DNA from: Anaerolineae bacterium
GTDB taxonomy: Bacteria; Chloroflexota; Anaerolineae; JAFGEY01
NCBI GenBank assembly: GCA_016929205.1
Contig: JAFGJF010000146.1
Span: forward strand, 1 to 58,644
DNA: 58,644 bases
Reading direction: 5' to 3'
Shown: piece after piece, positions 7,211-15,949 of the stretch
How the letters are laid out: each line of letters opens with the position of its first letter
How positions within the stretch are numbered: the first letter of the stretch is position 1
Made by a program: the position numbers and the translations under genes
The notes under the pieces: model-generated
Databases searched by the model: none
Told to the model about the DNA's origin: nothing
The model's input: only the letters and a program-made list of their open reading frames with translations

Positions 7211-7951
7211 CTAATGGCCGCGACTGCTCAGATGTGTCGGCATCCCGGTCAGCACACCATGCAAATTTTGGAACTGCTCCTTGATGACAATGCCCTGTTG
7301 TTCAATACCAAAACGATAGATGTTTTTGGAATGTTGACTGCCTCTCATTTTCAACACAAGCAAGGCGCGCTGCATGGCACTGTCAACCTCGACGTAACGC
7401 ATCATCATAATTGTATCGACGACATAAGCAAGACGTCCTTTGTCCGAATACAGCTTGTGCGAACTGCTTTCACTCAGCAAAAGAGACGTAATCCCCTCGC
7501 GCTTGAACGCATTGATCACCGCATTGTACACATTGCGCAATTCATGTGGATCGCGCGTCATCCGCGTAAAGTGCGTAATGCTATCCAAAACGACACGCCG
7601 CACATTCCATTCGATGATTGTACGGTTCAGCGGGCTGGTTGGAGATTGCAGGCTGGAAAGCAAGATCTGGGGAGATGTAAAAATGATGCGCAACTTGTTC
7701 GCCTCTTCCAAAGCGCGTAAGTCCCAGCCGTGCACCTGAGCGTCCCGGTAGAGTGAATAGGGAAACTCTTCAAACGTCACCAGGAGCCCGGGCTCATTCT
7801 CTTGAACAACACCCGTATGCAGATACTGCAGGCCGAGCGTCGTTTTCCCCGTCCCTGGGGCCCCCTGCAACAAAACAGCAGACCCTTCGATAAATCCCCC
7901 ATGCAATACGTCGTCCAATCCCTCTACACCGGTGCGGACTCGCTTTGTCAT
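7211..7951 (-). CDS. KaiC/RadA-like RecA-fold ATPase
   Basis: A 246-residue single-domain RecA-fold ATPase of the KaiC/Rad55 type. It begins with RTGVEGLDDVLHGGF, has a Walker A GAPGTGKT (residues 30-37), a tandem glutamate TFEEFP like the catalytic pair of KaiC domains, and a Walker B strand RRVVLDS. There is one domain instead of the two of circadian KaiC. KaiA and KaiB are not seen nearby. AGGAGG precedes the ATG, and the start overlaps the stop of the upstream gene (ATGA), so the two are coupled. The role is unknown; related proteins have been linked to signalling, motility or recombination. A direct role in circadian timing is not supported. Confidence 0.8.
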   Translation of the reverse strand: MTKRVRTGVEGLDDVLHGGFIEGSAVLLQGAPGTGKTTLGLQYLHTGVVQENEPGLLVTFEEFPYSLYRDAQVHGWDLRALEEANKLRIIFTSPQILLSSLQSPTSPLNRTIIEWNVRRVVLDSITHFTRMTRDPHELRNVYNAVINAFKREGITSLLLSESSSHKLYSDKGRLAYVVDTIMMMRYVEVDSAMQRALLVLKMRGSQHSKNIYRFGIEQQGIVIKEQFQNLHGVLTGMPTHLSSRGH

Positions 7952-8328
7952 TCTTGACCTCCTGCGCGCAAGATGTGATAAACCAATTTCATTCGAAACG
8001 TCCGCTCTTGAGACGTCTCGACCAAGTCGGCAATTATTTTGAGTATATCTTTGTCTCCAGTCAACATGTAAATTGTATGTTCGCTTTCCCGGAGTGCTGT
8101 CAGAATATTTTCCTCGACCAAAGTGTCCGCTTCCTGTTTCACCAGTTCGGTGGCACGCCCAATGTATCGAGCCAGGTTTTCGGCAGTGTCGTGGGTATCA
8201 ACGTTCTCATAAAAGAACTTGATCAGATCCCAGCGCGTAAACGTTGTCACGTGTTTTTTGATGAAATCCAACATCTGTGGATCCATCTCATCCATAATAT
8301 CTGATACCAACGTACTGTGCGATTCCAT
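7948..8328 (-). CDS. Small helical partner of the KaiC-like ATPase, possible winged helix
   Basis: A 126-residue protein translated just before, and overlapping by 4 bases, the KaiC-like gene. It is helix-rich. The stretch FTRWDLIKFFYENVDTHDTAENLARYIGRATELVKQEADTLVEENIL looks like a winged-helix fold, with a domain-wide pattern of helix, helix, recognition helix. The end RTFRMKLVYHIL is amphipathic. I suggest the ATG at 8328 (AAGGA 8 bases upstream) over a GTG two codons earlier. The tight coupling implies that the two products act together, perhaps as sensor and ATPase. No named family was recognised. Confidence 0.6.
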   Translation of the reverse strand: MESHSTLVSDIMDEMDPQMLDFIKKHVTTFTRWDLIKFFYENVDTHDTAENLARYIGRATELVKQEADTLVEENILTALRESEHTIYMLTGDKDILKIIADLVETSQERTFRMKLVYHILRAGGQE

Positions 8329-8381
8329 CTGCACATCCTTATATGAACCGCTCGATAGAGCTATGCCTCAAGATAATCGCT

Positions 8382-8411
8382 CTGATAGACTGTTCAAGTA
8401 AGAAAAGTCAA
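8382..8411 (-). promoter_or_regulatory. Possible promoter of the KaiC-like operon
   Basis: On the minus strand, TTGACT (8406-8411), an 18-base spacer and TATCAG (8382-8387). The -10 match is imperfect. Confidence 0.4.
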
Positions 8412-8422
8412 ACAGAGTCACG

Positions 8423-9202
8423 CTAGTAGTTCTTGACAAAGTGAAGCAAGATCAAGTTCTCCTGACAACGGCCCTTGGTCTTGACGGTGATAACATTCGA
8501 TCGCAATTCTCCACTACGCACCTGAACGTTTACGGTAACGACTTCGCGACAACTGGTCTCCAGGAACTGATCCCACCACGCCTCTGTGCCACGACCGCCA
8601 TAATCCTCATCATAGTACGTCGAATATCTGATCCGAACGTGTTCTTCGACGTCGCCGGGATGGGATTCCCAGACGTGCCCTTTGTCATCCCATACCCTGA
8701 TCGTCGCATTCATTACCGGATCGCCACCGGGCGTCGTGATCTCACCGGCCACTCCCGTCCACCACTTGTCGGGCCAATACTTTTCAGGGAGTACGTTGCC
8801 GCGAGATCCGTCATACAGTTTGTCATATGCCCTTTGTGACGTATAGATCGGATCCTCTCTGAGCGAAAAGGGCGGGATCGGCCCAGGCGTATACGTGGGC
8901 GTCGCCGTAGGCCAAGGTGTATTTGTCCCTGTAGGCGTAGGCGTTATCGTCGGCGTCCACGTAGCAGGATAGGTGGATGTTGGCGTAGCAGTAGGAGGCA
9001 AAGTCGGCACCGCAGCCACTGGCGTAGCTGTTTCAATGATAGGCACGGGCGGCGGAAACGGGTTAAGCGGGACATAAGGATTAAGAAAGATCATCAGATA
9101 ACACAGGCCAATGACGACAGTCAGGATGATGAATAAAACCGTACCCGCTTGACTAGGCTCTATGCCTTTCTTTTTTTCCTCGACAGGCTCTTCCCATTCC
9201 AT
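8423..9202 (-). CDS. Membrane-anchored protein with Thr/Pro linker and extracytoplasmic domain
   Basis: A 259-residue protein: a short cytoplasmic start rich in Glu/Lys, one TM segment at about residues 19-42, a Thr/Pro-rich linker (about 50-115) with repeated TPT units, then a domain of about 140 residues with GEITTPGGDPVMNATIRVWDDKGHV, which looks like a carboxypeptidase-regulatory or Ig-like beta sandwich. The ATG at 9202 is preferred because GGGGAAG lies just upstream; the longer frame from 9415 overlaps the upstream gene heavily and lacks family features. Such Thr/Pro linkers are common in Chloroflexota surface proteins. Function is unknown. It is in an operon with the gene at 9225. Confidence 0.65.
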   Translation of the reverse strand: MEWEEPVEEKKKGIEPSQAGTVLFIILTVVIGLCYLMIFLNPYVPLNPFPPPVPIIETATPVAAVPTLPPTATPTSTYPATWTPTITPTPTGTNTPWPTATPTYTPGPIPPFSLREDPIYTSQRAYDKLYDGSRGNVLPEKYWPDKWWTGVAGEITTPGGDPVMNATIRVWDDKGHVWESHPGDVEEHVRIRYSTYYDEDYGGRGTEAWWDQFLETSCREVVTVNVQVRSGELRSNVITVKTKGRCQENLILLHFVKNY

Positions 9203-9224
9203 AAGCTTCCCCTTATAGATGTCA

Positions 9225-10448
9225 TTAACCATCCAGAAAAAAGAACACGTTATTGTTTTCTCGGCGAACGGCGATGTACAGTTCGGCGTGGGGCCAACGA
9301 ACAACCTCGTCTGCCCATTCTGCTTGCGGCCAGCCGGCATAGTAGCCCAGCAGACCATACTCAAGCTGCAACAAGAATGCGGCTCTTGGCAGTTCAGCTT
9401 GTTGGTATTGCACAAGTGCTTGCAATGCTGTCACTAGTTCGGCATCTATGTCATCAGCGCGTGCTTCCCATTCGGGAACAATGCTTACACCAAACCCTCT
9501 ATGAGCAATTCGAGACTTGATGGTCATCCAGGCCGCTCGATCGCGGAACAGATCAACCTGGCGACCTTGCCACGCTTCATAGCTCTGTTGGTGAACCTGA
9601 TCCTCGTGTGTCAGAACAATGGCCAGGCTCTCCATTTGGTGTGACGCCGTTTTTTGCGCCGTCGATCCAAGTTCGTGCCTGATGTGCTCGGCCATACGCT
9701 GTCGCGCTGCGGCCGCTTGAATCGCGGCTTGATTGCTATAGATCAGCTGTGGACGCTCCAATAACTGCGTATGCCTAGGGAATGAATATAGATCCGGCGA
9801 TACAAGTATTGTTGTTTGCTCTACAAGCTCTTGCCAGGTTCCCGGTTGACGTCCCAGGCGTTGATAAAGCGGAATCAACTCGTCCAACAGAATACGACGA
9901 TGCGCGTGCGTCAATTGCTGGCTGTGACGGGCAATTGCATACACCTGGTCCAGGTAAAAAAGCGCCTGCGCCGGGGCACCAAGATCTGCCATTCCGCGGC
10001 CGGCTTGTAGCAGCGTATTCGCTTTTGTTAAATCGGCCATATCGAAAGCAACGGTCGCTATCGACGCTGCCATGTGATAACAAGAAAACCGTATGGCCTG
10101 TATCGAGTGTGCATTCTCTGTTGCCTGGCTTTGAGCTAGCCAGAGTAACAAACCACTTTTTTTTTCTGGACCGAGTTCAATCGCATAGACCAGGGTCGCA
10201 TAAGCAGTTTGAACGTCGTTTTGTGAGATAGCCTTGACAAAAACGGTCTGCGACGACGAGCCTTCTAGTGCCTGAAGTGCCAATGTTGGCGAAATCGCCT
10301 TCCACTCCAGAACACGCTTTGGGTCCTGCCAAGCAACGAGCCGATCCGCTTCACCAAAGTGGTTGATGACAAGCCACCCTGTCACGATAACCAAAACGAA
10401 GCTGCCGGCAACCAGGACTATGAGACGTTCCTGCCGAAAAAGACGCAC
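9225..10448 (-). CDS. Membrane-anchored helical repeat protein of unknown function
   Basis: A 407-residue protein with one TM segment near residues 9-29 followed by a long extracytoplasmic region of paired helices that resembles degenerate TPR or HEAT-type repeats (for example LLQAGRGMADLGAPAQALFYLDQVYAIARH). No catalytic motif was seen. It lies upstream of, and 22 bases from, the Thr/Pro-linked membrane protein, so the two may form a surface complex. The C-terminus ends in an unusual Phe-rich NNNVFFFLDG. The promoter at 10508-10536 fits. I do not recognise a family. Confidence 0.6.
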   Translation of the reverse strand: MRLFRQERLIVLVAGSFVLVIVTGWLVINHFGEADRLVAWQDPKRVLEWKAISPTLALQALEGSSSQTVFVKAISQNDVQTAYATLVYAIELGPEKKSGLLLWLAQSQATENAHSIQAIRFSCYHMAASIATVAFDMADLTKANTLLQAGRGMADLGAPAQALFYLDQVYAIARHSQQLTHAHRRILLDELIPLYQRLGRQPGTWQELVEQTTILVSPDLYSFPRHTQLLERPQLIYSNQAAIQAAAARQRMAEHIRHELGSTAQKTASHQMESLAIVLTHEDQVHQQSYEAWQGRQVDLFRDRAAWMTIKSRIAHRGFGVSIVPEWEARADDIDAELVTALQALVQYQQAELPRAAFLLQLEYGLLGYYAGWPQAEWADEVVRWPHAELYIAVRRENNNVFFFLDG

Positions 10449-10507
10449 AATATACCTTGTAGTAATAGATACAAATACAAAAATTGTTTGTCACTACTAC
10501 TAGAATT

Positions 10508-10536
10508 ATTATACCCGAAACTTTGACCAGATGCAA
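10508..10536 (-). promoter_or_regulatory. Promoter of the 10448-8423 operon
   Basis: On the minus strand, TTGCAT (10531-10536), a 17-base spacer and TATAAT (10508-10513). Confidence 0.65.
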
Positions 10537-10720
10537 GCGTGGTAGCTTTATTATGTCCACACTTGCCAGCACAAGTGAACATAATAAGATTTTACCACAA
10601 GTCTAGACGCATGGCAATAAGCCATTTTTCCTAATTGGAACATTGTTTGTTGATATGGGAACGTCAAGACACTCCAGAACGCTTGCCCGGATAACAAATG
10701 CCCTACCCCAAACGATACGC

Positions 10721-10748
10721 TTGACTAGAGCCCTTTACCGTGTATAAT
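10721..10748 (+). promoter_or_regulatory. Promoter of the aldehyde ferredoxin oxidoreductase gene
   Basis: TTGACT (10721-10726), a 16-base spacer and TATAAT (10743-10748). Confidence 0.75.
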
Positions 10749-10800
10749 CTGTAGAAATTGGTTATGATGCAGTTTTAAGGATGAGGGCGAGGTGAAAAAG

Positions 10801-12696
10801 ATGCCATACGGATACACTGGCAAAATCTTGCACGTGGATTTGGCGACGGAAAAACTGGATGTACAGCAACCGGGCGACACATTCTATCGCAAATATATGG
10901 GCGGCAGCGCAATGGGCACCTATTATTTGCTCAAGCACACGCCGGCGGGGGCCGACCCACTTGGGCCAGAAAACACGCTCAGCTTGATGGTCAGCGTCAT
11001 CACTGGCGCGCCGATCTCGGGACAGTCACGCATCGCAGCGACAGCCAAGTCCCCGCTGAGTGGATTGGCAGACGAGTCCGCTGCAGGGGGCTTTTTTCCG
11101 GCAGAACTCAAGTTTGCTGGATTTGATGGCATTGTCATTCATGGCCAAGCTCAAAAACCAGTCTACCTGTGGGTGCACGACGGAGAAGCCGAACTGCGAG
11201 ACGCAGCACACCTGATGGGGCGATTTACCGCCGACGTAGAGGACACGATCCGGGAGGAATTGAATGATACGCGCGTCCAAGTGTTGCAATGTGGCCCGGC
11301 CTCAGAACAAGGCGTCCTCTATGGCGTGTTGATCAATAATTCAAATCGGGTCAACGGGCGCGGCGGTATGGGCACGGTGATGGCCGCCAAGAATCTCAAA
11401 GCCGTTGCCGTGCGCGGGCGAAACCGACCGGACCTGGCCGAGCCCGAAACGCTTCGAGCCCTGGCGCGGTCGGGCGCCCAAAACGTCGATCAATCTGGCG
11501 TGGCTGGTTTCAAACGGCTCGGTACATCCGTGCTGATCAACGCGCAATCCATGGTGGGTGGGTTGCCCACTCGAAACTGGGCAAGCGGCACGTTCGAACA
11601 CGCCGAAGAGATCAGCGGCGAGCGGATGGCAGAGACAATCTTGATCAAGAATGATACCTGCTATGCTTGCGCGGTGCGCTGCAAGCGCGTCGTGCAAGTA
11701 ACCGATGGCCCCTACCAGGTCGATCCACGCTATGGTGGACCTGAATACGAGTCAATCGGGACACTGGGCTCTTATTGTTGTATCTCCGACCTAAAAGCCA
11801 TCGCCTATGCCAACCAACTGTGCAACATGTATGGTATGGATACGATTACCTGTGGTGCGACAATCGCCTGGGTAATGGATTGTTTTGAAAACGGGCTGCT
11901 TACATCCCAAGACACAGGTGGCATTGAGGTTCGTTTTGGCGATGCTGACGTGATGGTCAAACTGGTCGAAATGATCGGCAAGCGCGAAGGCTTTGGTCGC
12001 ATTCTAGGCAAAGGATCTGCGCGGGCGGCTCAAGAGTTGGGCATAGGACAAGAACTTGTTGTCGCGGTCAAGAACCGTGAATGCCCAGCCCATATGCCTC
12101 ACACCAAGCGTACGATGGCCCTTCTCTATGCCGTCAACCCCGGCGGTGCCGATCATACAGTATACGAGCATTGCACATCTTATCCCCGCTTCCCGGAAAG
12201 AATGGCCGAAATCGGCTTGCTCGATCCGCAGCCGCCCCGCGTGCTGAACGATGAAATGGTGAGGTATTCGGTCTATTCGCAGCAAATCCAGAGCGCTCTG
12301 GATTGCCTCTGTGGCTGCAAATTTGTCTACGGCCCGGCCTGGCAGTTATACAGCTCGAATCAGTTGGTCGACGCCGTGCACGCGATCACCGGCTGGGATG
12401 TCAGCCTGTGGGAATTGATGAAGGTGGGCGAGCGAAGGCTAAACTTACTGCGCGCCTTTAACGCTCGTGAGGGTGTCGGCGCAGAAGCAGATACCATGCC
12501 GGCCAAGATGCAGGTCCCGTTGCAGGGAGGTGCGACCGACGGAGTCGCCATCCCGGTTGAAGAATTTGAATCGGCCAAGGCGCTGTACTACCAGATGGTT
12601 GGCTGGGACAAAGACGGCAAACCCACACACGCTAAACTGGCAGAATTGGCGCTGGGCTGGGTCGCAAACGAACTTGGTATGGCAACAAACCAATAA
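10801..12696 (+). CDS. aor: Aldehyde:ferredoxin oxidoreductase, tungsten/molybdopterin enzyme
   Basis: A 631-residue AOR-family protein. The N-terminus YGYTGKILHVDLATEKL and the pterin-binding stretch (ITGAPISGQSRIAATAKSPLSG) match the family. The [4Fe-4S] ligands appear as C287-x2-C290-x3-C294, with a later C502/C504/C506 cluster supplying the fourth cysteine. Such enzymes oxidise aldehydes to acids with ferredoxin in oxygen-poor cells, or reduce acids. The ATG at 10801 is chosen because GAGGTGA lies 5 bases before it; a GTG three codons earlier is possible. No partner ferredoxin or MoaD/ThiS-like gene is adjacent. The exact substrate is unknown, and AOR, GOR, WOR or benzoyl-CoA reductase-like (BamB) relatives would be alternatives. 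Confidence 0.93.
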   Translation: MPYGYTGKILHVDLATEKLDVQQPGDTFYRKYMGGSAMGTYYLLKHTPAGADPLGPENTLSLMVSVITGAPISGQSRIAATAKSPLSGLADESAAGGFFPAELKFAGFDGIVIHGQAQKPVYLWVHDGEAELRDAAHLMGRFTADVEDTIREELNDTRVQVLQCGPASEQGVLYGVLINNSNRVNGRGGMGTVMAAKNLKAVAVRGRNRPDLAEPETLRALARSGAQNVDQSGVAGFKRLGTSVLINAQSMVGGLPTRNWASGTFEHAEEISGERMAETILIKNDTCYACAVRCKRVVQVTDGPYQVDPRYGGPEYESIGTLGSYCCISDLKAIAYANQLCNMYGMDTITCGATIAWVMDCFENGLLTSQDTGGIEVRFGDADVMVKLVEMIGKREGFGRILGKGSARAAQELGIGQELVVAVKNRECPAHMPHTKRTMALLYAVNPGGADHTVYEHCTSYPRFPERMAEIGLLDPQPPRVLNDEMVRYSVYSQQIQSALDCLCGCKFVYGPAWQLYSSNQLVDAVHAITGWDVSLWELMKVGERRLNLLRAFNAREGVGAEADTMPAKMQVPLQGGATDGVAIPVEEFESAKALYYQMVGWDKDGKPTHAKLAELALGWVANELGMATNQ

Positions 12697-12784
12697 GCTG
12701 CAAAAATGCGCTCACTGCTGGCATTGATCAATCTGATCGGAGACCTTGCCTTTCTCTGATTCAGGTTAAGGTTGAGGATATAAC

Positions 12785-13258
12785 ATGCTGCAAATCCTGC
12801 CATTAAGAGACTATCCGGAAGCGATTCCCGTCGCTGCCCAATGGCGCTTTGACCAGTGGGGTCACGAGATTCCAGGCAGTTCGCTGGAAACGTTTACCCA
12901 GTTTCTACGACAGGGGCTTCGAAAAGACGGTTTGCCACAAACGTGGATCGCATTATCCTCTCACCGCGTCATAGGCGTAGCAAGCTTGGCCAAGTACGAC
13001 ATGCATACCCGCCAGGATCTGTCGCCATGGCTGGTCGGCGTGTACGTCAACAAAGCCGATCGCGGCCATGGCACCGGTTCGGCGTTGGTGAGTTATGTTG
13101 TAGAGCGTGCCGCAGAGATGGGGATCGAGACGTTATGGTTGTTCACACCAGATCAAGAACGCTTTTACCGGCGTCTCGGTTGGCAAAGCGTCGAGCACAC
13201 AACCTATCGCAACCAGGATATGGTGATTATGAACATTGCGCCAAAACGGCAGACATAG
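12785..13258 (+). CDS. GNAT-family N-acetyltransferase
   Basis: A 157-residue GNAT protein. Motif A is present as VGVYVNKADRGHGTGSALV, with the acetyl-CoA pyrophosphate loop R/QxxGxG/A seen as RGHGTG; the second helix and a terminal beta strand (RFYRRLGWQSVEHTTY) follow. The substrate cannot be predicted. The start has GAGG 8 bases upstream. It follows the AOR gene by 88 bases and precedes the CYTH gene by 52 bases, all on the plus strand, so an operon is possible. Confidence 0.88.
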   Translation: MLQILPLRDYPEAIPVAAQWRFDQWGHEIPGSSLETFTQFLRQGLRKDGLPQTWIALSSHRVIGVASLAKYDMHTRQDLSPWLVGVYVNKADRGHGTGSALVSYVVERAAEMGIETLWLFTPDQERFYRRLGWQSVEHTTYRNQDMVIMNIAPKRQT

Positions 13259-13310
13259 ACGGCCGAATTGGAATGCCAGGGGCCCACGCATAGGAGTGAG
13301 GAGGAGTGCA

Positions 13311-15926
13311 ATGGAAGTGGAAGCCAAATTCACGATTCCGGATCAAGACACCATCAAACGATTGAAAAGTATTGTCCGCCTGGGCCCTTTTGTCTTTGCT
13401 CCAGGACAGCCAGACTTCCACCGTGTCCAGGATCGCTACTTTGACACACCAGAACGGACACTGGCTCAAAATTACTATGCATGCCGGATCCGGCGTCAGG
13501 ATGGGCAACGCATCGTCACCGTCAAAGGACTCGGAGACGTAGATGATGCCATCCACCAACGCTTTGAGAGCGAGTTCGTCCTTGCGGATCAAGTCGATGT
13601 GGAAAACATCGATGTAACAAGCATTCACCCCCAGACCTGGCCGGAAAGCGAAGCACGTGACCTGATCCTCTCGCTGGTAAAAGATGAGCCCCTTCACAAG
13701 TTGTTTGCCGTTGAACAAGAACGGACGGTACGGTATCTGGTGGAAAATGGCCGGACTATCGCCCAACTCAGCATCGATCAAGTCATTATCCAATCACACC
13801 AGCGGCAGCAATCGTTTTGGGTTCTCGAAGTCGAAGTGATGCCCAAGGGGACAATTGACCAACTGCACATCCTTGCAAATCACCTGAGACAAACATGGGG
13901 GCTAGAGGCAGAACGCCGCTCCAAGTTTGACCTCGGTATGGCGCTCCTGGTGCAAAGCGAGTCCGAAAACCAAGAAATTCTGGATCAACTCTCTTCGGCA
14001 GAGCGCGCCCAGCTTGAGTACATCACCAAACATGCCGACGATCTGCTATTGCAGGATCGCGCCCAGTTGATTCTGGAATACCAAAACAACGCGCCGGTCC
14101 GAAAACTGGCCGTCCAACTTGGGCGATCGAAAAGCTGGGCATACGAGTGGATCGCACGCTTTCGAGAAAATCGAATGGGCGTTTTCCCCGTCGAACTGCT
14201 GGCTTTAGCTCAGGACCCAGACCAAAACCTGGATCCAAACGGCGAGCCAGCACTCTCCCTGCTTGCGCTTGCTGACGCATCGCCGCCCAACCGGGAAGGT
14301 ATGAGCGTTAGTGAGATGTGCAATCGCTTCCAGGTTGACATTGCACATGCGCAATGTGTAGCAGAGCACGCACTGGCTCTGTTCGACGCACTTGAGCCGA
14401 TACACCAACTAGGCGTCGATCGCCGCAAACTGCTGCATGTGATGGGTATGCTGCACAACGTCGGGCTAGAATCCGATCCGATCCGGCACCACATCGCCGG
14501 GCGAGACATCATTCTGGACAATCCTCTCCGCGAATTGAGCAAAGTCGAACAGCACATGCTGGCAGCCGCCGTCTTTTTGCATCGCAAAAAGTTCAAACCC
14601 CGGCGGCTCAAGGCCAAAGCGGTTGCGTCGCTGCCTCCAGGTATCCAGCAAGATACCCTGGCGCTGGCCGCACTCGTGCGCATTGCCGATGGACTTGACT
14701 ATTCGCAGAGCCAGACGACGACGCTGGACACGATCCAACCCGCACTGTCACCCCTTCGCGTGAGCGTTTCCGGGCCATACGCCTCGGTGGACGCCGCGCG
14801 CGCCGAAGCCAAAGCCGACTTGTGGGAACACCGGTTCGGAATACCAGTTGTGTTCCTGGATGAACAAGCCAATCCATCCTCCTCCGACAACCAGGAAACG
14901 GGCGAACAGGTCCCTGCTGGACGGGAATCCGGTTTGGGCGAACAAGCGATACCTGCGCACGAACCGGGTCCATTGCCACTGCAAGAACCCGTCTCCCCGG
15001 GCATCCTTCCCGACGAGGCAATGAGTGAAGCAGGACGCAAAGTGTTATACTTGCACTTTTGGCGTATGATCGAGAAGCAAACGGCCACACAAGAAGGGAC
15101 AGACATCGAGGCATTGCACGATATGCGCGTCGCCACCCGGCGGATGAGGTCTGCTTTTCAACTATTCTCACCCTATTTCAAAAAGGACGCGATCCGCCCC
15201 CATCTAGTTGGCTTGAGACGAACGGCACAGGTCTTGGGCCAGGTGCGCGACCTGGACGTGTTGATGGAAAAAGCACGACACTATCTTGAGACGCTTCCTC
15301 CGGAAAATGCCCAGGATATTGATCCTTTGCTCCAAGCCTGGGAAAAGCAGAGAGACAAAGCACGGGCCAAGATGATCAGCCACTTGCAGGACACAAAATA
15401 CCAGGATTTTGTTCGCGATTTCCGCCGCTTTCTCACCACACCCGGTGAGGGCAGCCGCAAAGTGAAAGGCTTCCCTCCCAAGCCATACCAGGTTCGCCAC
15501 GTTGCTCCGAGACTGATCTATACCCGCTGGGAACACGTTCAGGCATTTGATACGGTACTAGAGGGTGCTTCAATTTCGATACTCCACGCCTTGCGTATTG
15601 ATTGCAAACGCCTGCGCTATACGCTGGAATTCTTTCGTGAGGTGTTGGGAGAGGAAGCCCAGGAGGTCATTGCACACGTCGTCCGTCTCCAGGATCATCT
15701 GGGCAACCTGAACGACGCCGACGTGGCCAACAAGATTTTGAGCGATTTCCTATTTTCGCGCCAAGATGCATTGGGCAGCTCGATCATCGCCCCCGGGGTA
15801 GTCGCCTATCTGGCCTTCAAGCAGCGCGAACTACAAAACCTGCTACAGACATTCCCACAAGTGTGGCAAGAATTTAACCAAAGTGGGGTACGCTATTCAC
15901 TGGCGCGCGCTGTCGCCGCCTTGTAA
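13311..15926 (+). CDS. CYTH-HTH-HD-CHAD multidomain protein, polyphosphate-related
   Basis: An 871-residue protein with four parts. Residues 1-210 are a CYTH triphosphate tunnel domain, with the start motif ExExK at E2, E4 and K6. Residues about 250-290 contain a helix-turn-helix-like segment (APVRKLAVQLGRSKSWAYEWI). Residues about 330-510 resemble the HD-like third domain of Ppx/GppA exopolyphosphatases, but the HD dyad reads LHNVG instead of LHDIG. A Pro/Glu-rich linker is followed by a CHAD domain (about 570-871) with conserved His and Arg residues (LHDMRVATRRMRSA, DCKRLRYTLEFFREVLG). CYTH and CHAD domains are known to bind or hydrolyse inorganic polyphosphate. The ATG at 13311 has GGAGGAG upstream; the longer frame from 13236 overlaps the GNAT gene. 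The combination is unusual. Confidence 0.9.
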   Translation: MEVEAKFTIPDQDTIKRLKSIVRLGPFVFAPGQPDFHRVQDRYFDTPERTLAQNYYACRIRRQDGQRIVTVKGLGDVDDAIHQRFESEFVLADQVDVENIDVTSIHPQTWPESEARDLILSLVKDEPLHKLFAVEQERTVRYLVENGRTIAQLSIDQVIIQSHQRQQSFWVLEVEVMPKGTIDQLHILANHLRQTWGLEAERRSKFDLGMALLVQSESENQEILDQLSSAERAQLEYITKHADDLLLQDRAQLILEYQNNAPVRKLAVQLGRSKSWAYEWIARFRENRMGVFPVELLALAQDPDQNLDPNGEPALSLLALADASPPNREGMSVSEMCNRFQVDIAHAQCVAEHALALFDALEPIHQLGVDRRKLLHVMGMLHNVGLESDPIRHHIAGRDIILDNPLRELSKVEQHMLAAAVFLHRKKFKPRRLKAKAVASLPPGIQQDTLALAALVRIADGLDYSQSQTTTLDTIQPALSPLRVSVSGPYASVDAARAEAKADLWEHRFGIPVVFLDEQANPSSSDNQETGEQVPAGRESGLGEQAIPAHEPGPLPLQEPVSPGILPDEAMSEAGRKVLYLHFWRMIEKQTATQEGTDIEALHDMRVATRRMRSAFQLFSPYFKKDAIRPHLVGLRRTAQVLGQVRDLDVLMEKARHYLETLPPENAQDIDPLLQAWEKQRDKARAKMISHLQDTKYQDFVRDFRRFLTTPGEGSRKVKGFPPKPYQVRHVAPRLIYTRWEHVQAFDTVLEGASISILHALRIDCKRLRYTLEFFREVLGEEAQEVIAHVVRLQDHLGNLNDADVANKILSDFLFSRQDALGSSIIAPGVVAYLAFKQRELQNLLQTFPQVWQEFNQSGVRYSLARAVAAL

Positions 15927-15949
15927 ACATAACGTACTCGGGTTTTGGT

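Larger units (their letters stand above)
10449..10800. other. AT-rich divergent intergenic region
   Basis: About 350 bases with divergent promoters for the membrane-protein operon (minus) and the aldehyde oxidoreductase (plus). No gene was seen between them. Confidence 0.6.

Noticed and set aside
7211..8328. KaiC-like gene as part of a circadian clock
   Set aside because: A single RecA domain is present and no kaiA, kaiB or two-domain kaiC is nearby, so a clock is not supported.
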